The position numbers and the translations under genes are program-made. A model generated the notes under the pieces. The model saw nothing but the letters and a program-made list of their open reading frames with translations. It was not told the DNA's origin and made no database searches. Positions 32,861 to 43,767 of a DNA stretch of 59,614 nucleotides are shown piece after piece (the stretch's first letter is position 1; the number at the start of each line of letters is the position of its first letter). This stretch comes from Morchella semilibera (taxonomy: Eukaryota > Ascomycota > Pezizomycetes > Pezizales > Morchellaceae). The stretch lies in NCBI GenBank assembly GCA_009192285.1, contig WBVU01000016.1, forward strand, positions 1,004,186 to 1,063,799, given 5' to 3'.

Positions 32861-35800
32861 AGCTAGGCAACAGCCACCCCTATGTAGGAAGAGCCACATT
32901 CGAAGGGATCTTCATATGAGAGAGATAGGCACGGCAACATACTCGTCTCAGCACTAGATGACTTCCCAAAATAAATTGGCGCATACCACAAGCCAGTATC
33001 CAGTTGTATGAGAGTCTCTACAAAACATTATGTCTATTAGGAGCCAACCTCTTCTCTCCATTAAGGGCACCTTTCAAATTACTAGCTGTCAGGAGGACTT
33101 AAGATGAATCGTGGAGTATCATAATCTCGCACTACAAATCCAGCGCGATAGTTTTGTTATTTCAGCGTGGAGTTTTAGTGGGTTGTGACACCACCTCAAA
33201 CGATATAAGTTCTCACAGAGTATCTGTAGAGGACTTTACCTTTGTTTCTATTACAATCATATTTCGTGTAATATCAGGTGGCAGATGTCTCCCCGCTATG
33301 CTCACAACTCTGACCGTTATCGTTCGTCTCTGTGTACACACAGACACAAGCATGGTGTCGCGTCTAAGACCCGCTGTGTGTACCTAGCATTATCTGCATA
33401 AGATTGGTTCCTCCCAGCACCAAAACCATCTACTCTCTCGTAGTTCCTCCAAGAAATCAAGCAAGACAGAAGTCCAGCGCAGTTCCACACCTCAATGCTC
33501 TGACTTCAGACATTAGTCTTCCGTTCTCACTCCAAACGCGATCCATCGACCCATCCTAACACCATTACATGTTCCCTTCAATTCCCCTGCAAGCATGCCG
33601 CGAACATCATCTTTCTTTGAGCTGTTCAAAGGACCTTAACGCCTCTTAGAAACTTTTGACGCCTGAGTGACAAGCTCTCAGTCTCTATACCATCTCGTGC
33701 GTGTACAATCTCTTAGTTTATCAATTGGCTGTATAATTAAAACGAAAAATCAAGCCCAGTGCATCATGACGAAGTTAAGTGTCATCACACAGCCAGAGCT
33801 GTTCCGGAATTCAATCATACACTCGTCACTCCACAAACCACCCTATTCATGTGCAACAGTCAATTTTCTTGTGTTTGCAAGCCACCATAATAGTCTTCTT
33901 CTTTGCATTCCGAGCCCTTTAACTTCCCAGTCCGCTCAGCCATAAATATGCTTGTGGATACCAGCTCTCTCGCATAGCGCTTTCACTGTGCTCGTTTGAA
34001 CTAACTGCTCTCCTATGTCTCTTAACCTTGAACAACTCGAATGTCGAAACTGCACAAGAAGAAGCTAATGTCTTCGAGACGACTGAGAGCTAATATTTAC
34101 TCCCTGGCGTTCAGATGTCAATTAAGTTCCTTCCTAATGGTCGTACCGTTCCCTTTGCTACTTGTGGTTTTCGCTAGATTAGTAGGAGTCACGGGACAGT
34201 GAATTCTCTTAATCAATAACACATTCGCTTGGATCGGCAGTCTATGTCTCTATCTTATGATTAGGATTGACGATTTTGGGGCGAAGTGTGTGTTCTTCCG
34301 ATACGCGCTCTTAAGTGGGTGCACTCACTTAGTTACTCCCCGTACCCGCGGGCTAAATAGGGTGAATTCACGTGCCAGTTCTCCTGATATTCCAGGATAA
34401 TATAAGAGCAGCTCAGTGGGTCACCACAGAAACAAGCATTGCTGGACACGAGACACCCCTTTAACTTTATATGACACTCCTATTTTTCTTATGTGAAGAT
34501 CCAGTATCGCGGCTGACATCTCACTCTCTCTCTTTAAATTTGCTTGATAGCATAGTTCATGCAATTCTGTATACACTCAACGGTCCTTATTTGCTGGGCG
34601 TGCAGTTCTTGCGTCTCCATATAGTCCTTCTGAGAGGTTGGCGGGCAGGGATGAACATCAGTGTGTCTCAAAGGTCGGGTGTGTGTTTAATCGGGTGTTT
34701 TTGATGGCCAGTTGGCGTTGCTGTGGCCAGGACAAGCCAGGCCAATGATTTATGTGTCACGCGCGGCTACTAAATAGTGCCCGAGCTGCGCGATACGCTC
34801 AATACACGCAAAACAGTAAATAGTCATCTTCATGGCCCAGAACTGTATTGTCTTGGTCAAGCCCCGCCGGTGCCCAGCTATTTAGAACAAATTAGCGCTA
34901 CTGGTCCCCGGCATATGCCCATAGGCAACGTCATTCAACATAATTCAAAATTTAATACTTCTCTAAAACTAACTTAGAGATAGGCTGTGTCATCTATTCT
35001 CAATCCGGATCAGTGTTATCTTCCGAATTAAAGTGTAAACAACAGAATATCAAACTACCTTTATATAAGTCGTTGAACTTTCATCCTACCTAATTATTCA
35101 AGTAAAATGAAAACTGTATCTACATTTGTTCATTTCAACTTAGAGGCTTTTTCCCTTTGGAGACCTGCTGCGTTAGAGTACGATCCTTGCGTGAAAAACT
35201 ATTTTCCCTCCCCGGATTTCAGAGTGCGGTATGTGAAAACCGCCCCACTATATGACCGACAAACCTGCCATCACAATTCTCAATTACAAGATGATCTGAA
35301 TGCTTCTGGCTCAATATGACCATATCGCACATATCTGGCTCCACTTCACATAGCCTCTCTCGTTACACAACCGAGTACCTGTGCTCGAGGGTGTATATAC
35401 TAGATAGAAAGTGTGGTAACGATAAACTAAAAATTCATTGACATAGTCGAATAAGCAAAAACACACACTGCTATTTTCCGTGCCCCCCCCCGCGAAACCG
35501 ATTCTCCGGACTTAGTTTCGATAAATCTGTGCTCGTTACGTTGCCCGGATTGCCAACATACCATAGATTCACGGCCGCCGGAATTTACCACTCTAAGTCT
35601 TATCTCTATTTCTTACTTCAAAAGCCAGCGGGTTTGCCCGTAATAACGCAACTATCCGTGACGCAATCGAATCATTATCTAATATGCCTAGGCAAGTTTC
35701 CGACCATATATTGACTTGTCTGTCTTTATAAGACCCAATTCACTAGTACCAGTGTAGGTCAACTTGTCATTGATTCAAATTGAAACCTCTGTGCGCTCTA

Positions 35801-36270
35801 CTTGTTATTCAATCAAAGATAATCATACAATAAAGTGTAGTAACTATCCCCGCCACGTGTGTCCATTCATCCCATCCCCATACCACCATAGATCTACCCT
35901 TGCCATCACACGTCTCACCCCAGGGACAATGCTCCCAAGGTCCTTCACACACAAAATGAGGTCACTGACAGATGACCCACACCCTACTCTTGTATGTATC
36001 TAAAAAATAATAGGCCAAGGCGAGTGTGTAACTCCCACCAACAGAAACCCATACAGTGTAAAACAGATGAATCCTACAGAACTGACGCCAGAGTGTGACA
36101 ATGAGAGGATGGAATAAAAAACAGGTATCATCAACTAAACATATCCATGCTCTACAGTAAAATCGTTAAACTCGTTCCTTCGTTTTTCTCTTAGTATGTA
36201 GGTTTTCCTCGTCTGAATTATGAAACTCGACTAGTGTTGATCGTAACATTCTCTATTGGAAAGCTCAAAC
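32861..36270. other. Gene-free interval left of the host genes
   Basis: No convincing frame, splice-joined exons or repeat was found. It is moderately AT-rich with a poly-C run near 35485. It may include downstream sequence of the FIG1 homologue that ends at 36271. Confidence 0.4.
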
Positions 36271-37220
36271 TCATATTCCTTCATCTGTGAGTTTTTCGAC
36301 AAGGTGCATCGATAATATCCTGCAGAGTGTTAGTCATGTATGTAATCTTAATCCGGTCATGCGTGTACTTACATTACTAATAACCCTATAGTCACAATGA
36401 TAAGTAGCGCAAAGCCAAACCATCCTAGAACCATAGCTGTTACGCCAACGCCGGTTGCGACAGATCCATTTCCCATGTTTTCAGCAATAGTAGCTGCTGC
36501 CACACTCGCGGTGTGTTGCCATAGGACCGAAACTAACACAAAGATTGCTGCCACAAATATCACTGCTAGTGCAATCTGCGACACAGCCCGACTTGGGAGT
36601 CGCCTTCTCTCAGGCCCACCGTCATATTCCTCCTCGTACCCCGGAAAAGTAGCAAGGAGAAGCAGAGTAACTGCTGCGAGGATGATGGCTATGATCAATA
36701 GGTATGGGAAAACAATGCTCTCTTTGAATGTCTGAGCAACCCAAATTAAATTCAATGGGTCCTGGTCGACGCTTACTTGTGCGGCAAGGGAAGAGGCGTT
36801 AGCGCTACATAGCCAGGAAGATCCGTCTGGATTTATGCAAATCCCAAAATATCTGGGGCAATGCTTTATTAGCTCTTGCCTCGTTCGAGTGATTTCGAGA
36901 GGCTCAAATACCCAACTCTTGCTTCTAATTGTGCATTCCCAACGATGTTTCCAATAGCTCTCGATGCGCCTGGGTCGACTTGTGCAGGATCATATTGAGG
37001 CGACGACCGGTCGTACCAGAGATTTATTAAAAATATCGAAGGAATAAGTGGACTTGACGATGAGCACCCCGCCAATAAAAGAGCTACAGGGCGAGCGAAA
37101 GTCAGTAAATCGGCTAGCGGGTTGGGAGTTGTTTTCAATAGTTATTCTTACAAAGTAGTATGATCGCAACGAGGATCAGTACCATTAATACATGATGGTA
37201 AGCGAGAAAAGGTACAAGCC
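36271..37220 (-). CDS. FIG1: Fig1-family membrane protein (Ca2+ influx / cell fusion), at least four coding exons
   Basis: Spliced minus-strand gene. Coding segments: 37220-37152, 37083-36912, 36852-36373 and 36319-36271, with introns of 68, 59 and 53 nt (GTAAGA...TGTAG, GTATTT...CCCCAG, and GTAAGT...CTGCAG with branch TGACTAAC). Every junction keeps frame, giving about 255 residues. It has four membrane spans. The first is HHVLMVLILVAIILLSLLLA followed by GCSSSSPLIPSIFL. The extracellular loop carries the Fig1/claudin-like motif GYFGIC...WLC (G-aromatic-aromatic-G-x-C...C). Span 4 contains GVGVTAMVLGWFGFALL. In yeast and Neurospora, Fig1 supports low-affinity calcium entry and fusion during mating or hyphal growth. 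The open frame upstream of the first ATG (37185) still looks Fig1-like and ends at an AG acceptor (37222-37221), so a short first exon probably lies further upstream and was not identified. Confidence 0.88.
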
Positions 37221-38391
37221 CTAATCGTCATTCGAAATTAGTGAATTTGTAAACAGTTATGGCATGAGGAATTGATTCAAAGAATTAGTGCTGGAATGAT
37301 AAAGATAACGCACTCTCAAACCCGAAAACAAACCGAATCCGTCTTTCTACCATCGTACCCTTTGATAAACTACATGTATCGTGGTGAGAACCACTCCGAG
37401 ACAAAAAGTGTGTTGATAGATTGGCTACCTGTTTTTGAGAACTATTTGACGTCGTAGTAATTACGCCGGGCCTCCCTTTCTCCTTGACGCACGATCAAAA
37501 ACCTTTCCCGTAATGAAATGGGGGGGGGGGGTGTATTGATTAACAACCGCTGGATTTAACAAGGGGAATGTGAAAAGAAGTAGGTGAGCAAGATCAGTGG
37601 ATATAGGTATTGTGTGTTAGAGGAAGAACGAGCGAGGGACAAACGAAGTGTGACTAGATTATCCAGTGAAAAGGGGAGAGGCTGGGCTAAGTGAGTGACA
37701 CTGCAAAACAACCGCCCAAAATGTATGTGTGTATACATATATTTAGCTTGTCCTCGCATCCTCTACGAGGTGATGCTGCGACAACTTGTAAATACACGGC
37801 TGCCACGGCAACGTCTACAAACCACACCCATGTCTCCCAGCCACTCACCTATTTGGGTCAAGTTTTGTTACAGCCACACCCAAACATTCCCGAGTTCCTG
37901 CGTTTTTGACACATGTCCATGCACACAAGTCAAGTGTAATTCTCTATGTACCTGTTACCTGCAGATTGCATTTGGCGGGGCTATGTGGTGGGGTAATTAC
38001 AGATTTCCCACAGTCTCTAACAATACATGTATTTGATTAAGAAGTAAATACATGTAGCTAAAGCCCTCTCGTTTTTCCTGTACCTGTATCATGTGGATGC
38101 TGCAAACAGTACAATATGCCTACTACATGCCAAGTGTATTTACGGTATTATATCAGTACCGTCGTTCACGGATACTGGATGTTGACGGATCCCACTAAAG
38201 AGAAACGGCCAAGCCAAGTTTGTTTGTTTTTATCGGGCAAAAAGCCTTCCCCAATGACCAGTATTGTATGTATGGATTACTAAGCCTACGTCGGGCCTAA
38301 AAAAAGCGAGTATTACCCGGACAGACATCAAAGCCTCACGATTTGAATTCTGTTAACATTGTTCCCTTGATTATCATCATTTCGAGAAAAA
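37221..38391. promoter_or_regulatory. Divergent intergenic region between FIG1 and TMA16
   Basis: A 1.17-kb interval from which both host genes are read outward, so it must hold both promoters and probably the missing FIG1 first exon (within about 37230-37330, inference). It has a run of 11 G at 37520-37530. No repeat family from the rest of the window is seen here. ORF-like stretches on both strands have no recognisable product. Confidence 0.55.
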
Positions 38392-39037
38392 ATGCCGATC
38401 ACCTTACACAAAGTACAAAAGAAAATCAGGGCGAAGAAAGATGGAAAGCTAGACTCTCTTGGCCGCCGTGATTCGAAAACACTTAGTCGGGCAACTCTGC
38501 GTGAGGAAAAGTTAAAGAAGCTAGGGGCAGCCAGGTCTAAGTTGAAGGAAACTAAACGTTAGTCATGCTTTTATGGGTCTCTCTCTAAGTCTATATCTTG
38601 CAATAATTAACTGGCATTCGTGCAGTGATTCGTGTGGGTTACTTTAAGGTGGCAACGAAAGATGCCACAGCTCCACTGAGTATACAAGAAATTCGAGACT
38701 TGATAGAGAGGTATTCAATGCTTTTTTTGTGCGATGATATCAGATCAAAACTAATTTTTTTAGGTGGCTGCACCGTGAAGATAATGAGCTATTTCAGATG
38801 CGTATTAAACGCCGTCCTGGACGACCTTCATCAACCAAAGAAGATCTTTTGAAACAACAGATTGATCGAGAGATCGAAGAATTCAGGACAGGCTATTACA
38901 TACCGGACTTGCAATGCTCGGAGAACATCAAACGTCTACAGCTATGGGAAGGGACTGTGGGTTCTCTGGCTCAGATCAGGTTTACAAGGATATGTAAGGA
39001 AGAGGTACCGATGAAAACGAATCCAGTATGTGAATAG
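38392..39037 (+). CDS. TMA16: Translation machinery-associated protein 16 (Tma16 family), three exons
   Basis: Exons 38392-38557, 38626-38710 and 38764-39037. Introns of 68 nt (GTTAGT...GTGCAG) and 53 nt (GTATTC...CTAATTTTTTTAG) keep phase and give 174 residues, close to the roughly 178 of yeast Tma16. The basic N-terminus MPITLHKVQKKIRAKKDGKL and RDSKTLSRATLREEKL, the IRVGYFKV block, the RRPGRPSSTKEDLL signature and TGYYIPDLQ...LWEG are the conserved order of this family. The protein associates with pre-60S ribosomal particles in the nucleus. No disabling changes. The ATG follows ATTTCGAGAAAAA, a plausible fungal start context. It is one of two clearly functional host genes here. Confidence 0.95.
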
Positions 39038-39389
39038 AAATGGACTACACCGTGACTTTCTCGTCACAATGATGCTTTTACGACTACAAACCCTACTGTG
39101 GGGACTAGCGCCCAACTTTAGTGGCTACGTGTATTAAGCGCTTTATGCGATGATCTGATAGAACATGGAGGCACTACGTTGTAGAGGATGATACATGTCT
39201 AATTAGCTAGACTATTTGTACCTGGAGACTTAGGACCTTCCTCTTCCTTTCCCATTATAATCCAATCTCAGAGGTATCATCGATAAAAGCAACTACTTTA
39301 CATGTGATCACTCTCCTATCGACTTCCTATATCCTAGAATAAAGAACGTTCACGAGGCCTACAGTTGATGACTCCGACTTGATGCTAGG
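39038..39389. other. Downstream of TMA16, no gene
   Basis: About 350 bp of unclassified sequence, probably the 3' UTR and terminator region of TMA16, ending at the solo LTR-A copy A12. Confidence 0.45.
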
Positions 39390-39826
39390 TGTGACGGAGT
39401 AACTGAGCGCAATGCGACAGAAGAGAATGATGACGCAGAAGGACTCGAGGAGCACAGCAAGCACAACGAGAACACTGCGTGCACAACACCGGGCAGGCAC
39501 AAGCACAGGCACTGCCTAGGGCAAAGGCAAGGGCAGAGGCAAAAAAGGCACAAAGCAAGGAGAGTCAGGACCAGATAGACCTCAACAAGAACGATGAGTG
39601 GTACTAGGGGTTTCCTCATGACTGTGAACAAAATTGAAGGAACTATGGTTTGGAGATATGAGTATATTCCTATGTATCGAGATAACAGGAGGACGAGACA
39701 GAGAGAAAAGAAAGCAAGAACTAAGGAAAAGATGTATGCCCACTATTTAACACCATTATCCCGCCAGTCTGATATGACTCATACATCAACCCATAGAAAC
39801 GTATAGAAATCTATCGCACCCACACT
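39390..39826 (-). repeat. LTR-A copy A12, truncated
   Basis: Starts TGTGACGGAG and follows LTR-A as far as ...ATCGCACCCACACT, where it switches abruptly to the last 47 bp of LTR-D. The remaining 190 or so bases are missing, and there is no matching flank for CTAGG (39385-39389). A recombination or deletion breakpoint. Confidence 0.8.
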
Positions 39827-39873
39827 GGGCCCTCTTCCCGCAACATCGCTAAGCATCACTATACGCCGTGATA
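39827..39873 (-). repeat. LTR-D terminal fragment D5
   Basis: CCCGCAACATCGCTAAGCAT...ACGCCGTGATA closely matches the right end of D2 (10397-10429). It joins truncated LTR-A at left and Gypsy chromodomain coding sequence at right. Confidence 0.6.
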
Positions 39874-39875
39874 AA

Positions 39876-39947
39876 ATAGAAGGAGAAGTGGAGTGGGAAG
39901 TAGAGGAGGTATTGGACTCAAGGAAACAAGTACGACAGGTGGAATAT
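39876..39947 (+). pseudogene. Gypsy chromodomain fragment
   Basis: 24 codons reading ...GEVEWEVEEVLDSRKQVRQV..., the first strand of the C-terminal chromodomain in Gypsy Pol (element 1: YEVEEVLDLR; element 2: WEVDELLDSR). The rest was lost when LTR-A A13 inserted or the locus rearranged. Confidence 0.7.
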
Positions 39948-40572
39948 TGTGAAGGAGTAACCGAACGCAAAGTAGAAGATGATAATGATGGCGCAGAAAA
40001 CTCAAGGAGCACAGCCAACACAACGAGGACACCTACCAAGACAGAGGCAACATCGGGCAGGTACAAGCACAGGCAGCGGCAAAGGCAAAGGCAAAGGCAG
40101 AGGCAAAGGGACGCAAGGCACGAGAAGTGAGGACCGGATGAACGTCAACAAGAACGATGAGAGGTACTATGGATTTCGTCTTAATAGAACACAATCTTAG
40201 GTACGAGAAGCTATGGATTGAAGATAGGAGTATATTCTTATGTACCAAAATAACAGGAGGACGAAACAGAGAAAAAAAAAAAAAACTAAGGAAAACATCT
40301 ATACCTGCTATTTAACTCCTCTCCTCCATCAGTCCAATATGACTCACACATCAGCTAATAGAAACCCATAGAAATCCATCGCAACCAGACCTCGTATTCC
40401 TTCCACCATCTCTTCTATTTACATTACAAAGCCATTATACCATCGAACCTCCTAGAACTGAATAACAACACCCTCTCCTCAGCATACCCCTTCTTTGCTT
40501 AGCATTACCTTAACAATCACAACAGCGCTTCAACTACTGAACCCTTGGAATCGATACCAAGACGCCATGACA
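39948..40572 (-). repeat. LTR-A copy A13, left arm of inverted pair
   Basis: Complete 625-bp reverse LTR-A, TGTGAAGG...GCCATGACA. It abuts a plus-oriented partial LTR-A (A14) with no spacer, so the two form a head-to-head inverted repeat. Confidence 0.88.
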
Positions 40573-40736
40573 TGCCTCTGCCTTTGCCTCTGCGTTTGCC
40601 TTTGCCGGTGCCTGTGCTTGTGCCTGCCCGGTGTTGATTCTGTCTTCGTCGATGTCCTCGTTGTGCTGGCCGTGCTCCTCGAGTCCTCTGCATCATCATT
40701 GTCATCTTCTACTTTGCGTCGGGTTACTCCATCACA
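40573..40736 (+). repeat. LTR-A copy A14, right arm, truncated
   Basis: The last 164 bp of an LTR-A in plus orientation. It begins inside the (TTTGCC)-like tract and ends GTTACTCCATCACA at 40736. The first 460 or so bases are missing. Confidence 0.88.
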
Positions 40737-41338
40737 CTACTGTGAAACTGAACAAGCCCGAGGCGAGTTCCATAAAGAAGTTCAGCGACTACGAGCTAAG
40801 ATCAAGAAGCTGCAGGGTGGGATCAAAACAAGATATAGGGGAGCTCTATGTTGACTTAACCAAGCTATCCAAGTCTGAGAAACTTCCTCACTCAGAGAAA
40901 TACCGGGGTGATCGCAAGAGCCTCCCAACCTTCAAGAGACACCTGCAAATCAAGTTCATGGCCAAACTAGATCAGTTTCCTACCTCTACACAGCAACTTA
41001 TGTACACTATATATCGACTAGAGAGACCGGCGGTGGACCAATTTCTTGCCTATATCACGGACCAGGGAATCACTCTTTATTCGATGGCAGACTTTTTTGA
41101 AATTTTGAATAATGCTTTTGGGGATCCGGATCATGCTGCCACTACTGACCGCAATCTGAAGGAGATCAGACAACGCCAACATTCATTCTCTGAATACTTT
41201 GCAGAGTTCCAGCGGTACACTGACGCGTCTGAGTTCAAAGAGGCTACCAAGATTGTATGTCCTTTAGAAGGACTTAACCAAGAGCTGTTGGCGTTGACGA
41301 TTCAAGAATGTCTCAAGGAGGGGGCGGCAGTATAGCTT

Positions 41339-41722
41339 TGTGCCACAGGGCACGAGTGGTGACAACGATACGACCCAAGTATGAGGGAGGTATGGGGAAG
41401 GAATCGAACGGGCGGCGATAGTCACTAAAGAAGTAGAGGACTATAAAGTATATTGAATACTAGTTACAGAAGACGTTGCGTAAAGAGAAAAGGAAAAGAA
41501 AGAAAGTACAGGAGTAGGCGCCGTTGCCTCCTTTATATACCCAATATTCCGGAGCCAAGCCTGACTCATATCCTCGCGTAACCCCAAACATGACTCACAT
41601 TCCTGCGTAACGGAAACCCATAGAACCTACTCTGACTCATCCCACCTCCGAGCTTACAATAATCCTATCCCCGCAATCATTCCAGCCCTCCGAACCTAGC
41701 GTATCCATGAAAGAATGCAACA
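41339..41722 (-). repeat. Solo LTR-B inside gag of element 3
   Basis: A 384-bp reverse copy of the element 1 LTR with canonical ends TGTGCC...GCAACA (sense TGTTGC...GGCACA). It shares GAAACCCATAGAACC, the TTTATATACCC promoter and the purine run GAGAAAAGGAAAAGAAAGAAAG. It separates ...LKEGAAV from ...EYGLLLQ of Gag. A clean 5-bp duplication is not visible. Its termini suggest that element 1's LTRs lost or changed their outermost bases. Confidence 0.85.
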
Positions 41723-42487
41723 CTAACGATGATTAATGAGTATGGGCTTCTCCTCCAACGACTTGATAATAAGCAAAGAGCATTCAAGTTGCAGGCTAGG
41801 ATAGAGAGGTTCAGATTTCAAATTCCTAGTGGTCCTGCTAACTCGTCCCTTCGCCCCCTCATCCACCTATTGTATCAACACCCCCAATCGTATGGGGACC
41901 ACTATAACCACCGAAGAATACGGCATTAGCAGCCCACCAATTCTATAGTCCTGGGGGAGCTTTTTCCATAGATTTGTCTAATAGTCGCCACCGTCCGGAT
42001 CCCAAGGAACGGGAAGCCCGTCAAATTTAGCATCATTGTTATTACTGTCGGGAGTTGGATATTTGGTAAGGAAGTGCCTTCACTCGCCTTCGGGAAGGGC
42101 TCCACCTAGGATGAGCGGAGCATTATTGGAAGCAAAGATGGAAAAGGAAGAGGAGGTGATATCGGAGGAGGAGGAGTTAAAAAAGTCGTTCCCTGGTCTA
42201 AGCGGCGTAGTTCAGGGATCTCCTAAGGTTTTTTCTAAAGTATCTATTTCAACATCTTCAGTATCAGAAGAGGAGATCGATGGGAATCAATTGATTGTAG
42301 TTTGTTCTATTTTGCAAAATAAAAAATCTATTGTACCCACTTATGCCTTGATTGATACTGGAGCGTCGGAATATACATTTATAAATGAAGACTTTGTGCG
42401 CCACAATGAACTGAAGATTGAAAATTTGAGGACTGAGAGGGAGATTGATGTGATTGATGGGAGGCCTATTGAATCAGGAAAGGTGAC

Positions 42488-43427
42488 TATTAGGGTGTCG
42501 CACCGGACTACTAGAGTAGTACTGTGAAGAGCTCAGAGTCCGAAACGCTAACTGCAGAGGCAGAAAGGAACGGGGTCACTTCAGTCTAAACGTAACTAGA
42601 ATCTCCGTTGCCCGATGCTAGTCCGATGAGTATAGAAAGTCGTATAGAGCTGGGTAAGGCTTAACACGAAGATTGGTTCAGGTAGATATTTTCAAGAATC
42701 ACTAAGAGCGTATAGAAGTAATAGGTTTATATCGTTAAGACTCTTTCTTCGTCGATGATGATTTCAACAAAGTCGGAGAATGACACTGTATTTATATCCC
42801 GTGCAAATGTCACGCGGACTAAGAACTATCATTACAACAAATATGTGGGAGACCCAGAAGACCCTGATAGTCGCCAAGGAAACCAAACACCAACGCCAAT
42901 GTTCCCAACGCCTTTTAAATCCCTCATGTTACATCGCGCTACTGCATGCACTCAGTTTTTCGTCAGCGGGGAAGTGCCGGAGTCAGCCTACCGGATAACT
43001 CCTTAGTACCGGGCCTCGACTTCACTCGCCAACTCTTTCCCCGCATCGTTATCCATCACTAAGGAGCATGGCTCAACATTAGGACTATCACGATTAGGTA
43101 CCGGAGGTGTCGGGTAGTCTTACCTTTCCCTGAGAAGTCACCAGCATCAGCTTTCTCAAAACCTTTGCCGTTTGATCAGTTTTGGTCCGATTGATCCCAA
43201 ACTTGAACTGTTGCCCCCTCATATACCCACCGGTGTCCTGAGCAGCTGTGCCGGCGCTTTGACGCTCCGGGGGTTATTTTCGGGTCGAAAACAGGTTTTT
43301 AACTAGTGATTCTGCAACTCCGCAATCTGGCCCATACTGGCACCACTGTACCTCTCTGGGGCACCAATTGGGAGTTCAGTAGCATAGGGAGGCTTCGCTG
43401 GTCTTCCTGTCTCCAAATCCCGTAACA
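42488..43427 (-). repeat. Solo LTR-C copy C2, TSD GTGAC
   Basis: 940-bp reverse copy of LTR-C (TATTAGGGTGTCGC...CCCGTAACA) with perfect duplications GTGAC at 42483-42487 and 43428-43432, in the protease of element 3. With C1 it defines the family ends as TGTTACGGG...CACCCTAATA. Confidence 0.9.
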
Positions 43428-43767
43428 GTGACTAGGAAGGTGACGTTGAAATTGGAGATTAATGGACATGTAGAGGAATGCTCTTTCTTTATTATGAAAT
43501 TGTGACACTATCTGATTGTGATGGGAATATTTTGGATGCGAAAGCATGTAGTCTTGATTGATAGTAGAAGGAATGAGATTCACTTCCAGTGGTCAGTATG
43601 TCTTGAATACTGCATAGCCAACCACAAACCTATTGTTGCTTGAGGAACTTCAACTCCACCGCCGGAAAGGTCAGTTACACACATTTTGGCAATTACTCCT
43701 CCATAGTTTAAAAAACTTTCCCAGGACCCTACTGTTCAGGTTTACTCAACCACTCTATATGCTGTTA

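Larger units (their letters stand above)
40737..43767 (+). mobile_element. Gypsy element 3, decayed gag-pol with three insertions
   Basis: Gag traces run from a coiled-coil-like frame (EFHKEVQRLRAKIKKLQGG) through the core (GDRKSLPTFKRHLQIKFMAK, FFEILNNAFGDPDHA, FSEYFAEFQ) to a solo LTR-B insertion at 41339, then resume (YGLLLQRLDNKQRAFKLQAR) with a damaged zinc knuckle (CYYC). Protease follows (YALIDTGASEYTFI, IDVIDGRPIESGKVT), broken by LTR-C at 42488 and continuing to about 43767, where a pogo-like transposon begins. No reverse transcriptase remains. The protease is closest to the fragment at 27.6-28.6 kb. Several stops and frameshifts are present. Confidence 0.8.

Noticed and set aside
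36397-36735. 112-codon plus-strand frame
   Set aside because: Antisense of FIG1 exon 3, which has clear family motifs and splice sites on the minus strand.
37691-38036. Overlapping plus-strand frames of 72 and 113 codons upstream of TMA16
   Set aside because: Two phases open over the same bases, no domain, and they lie in the divergent promoter interval.
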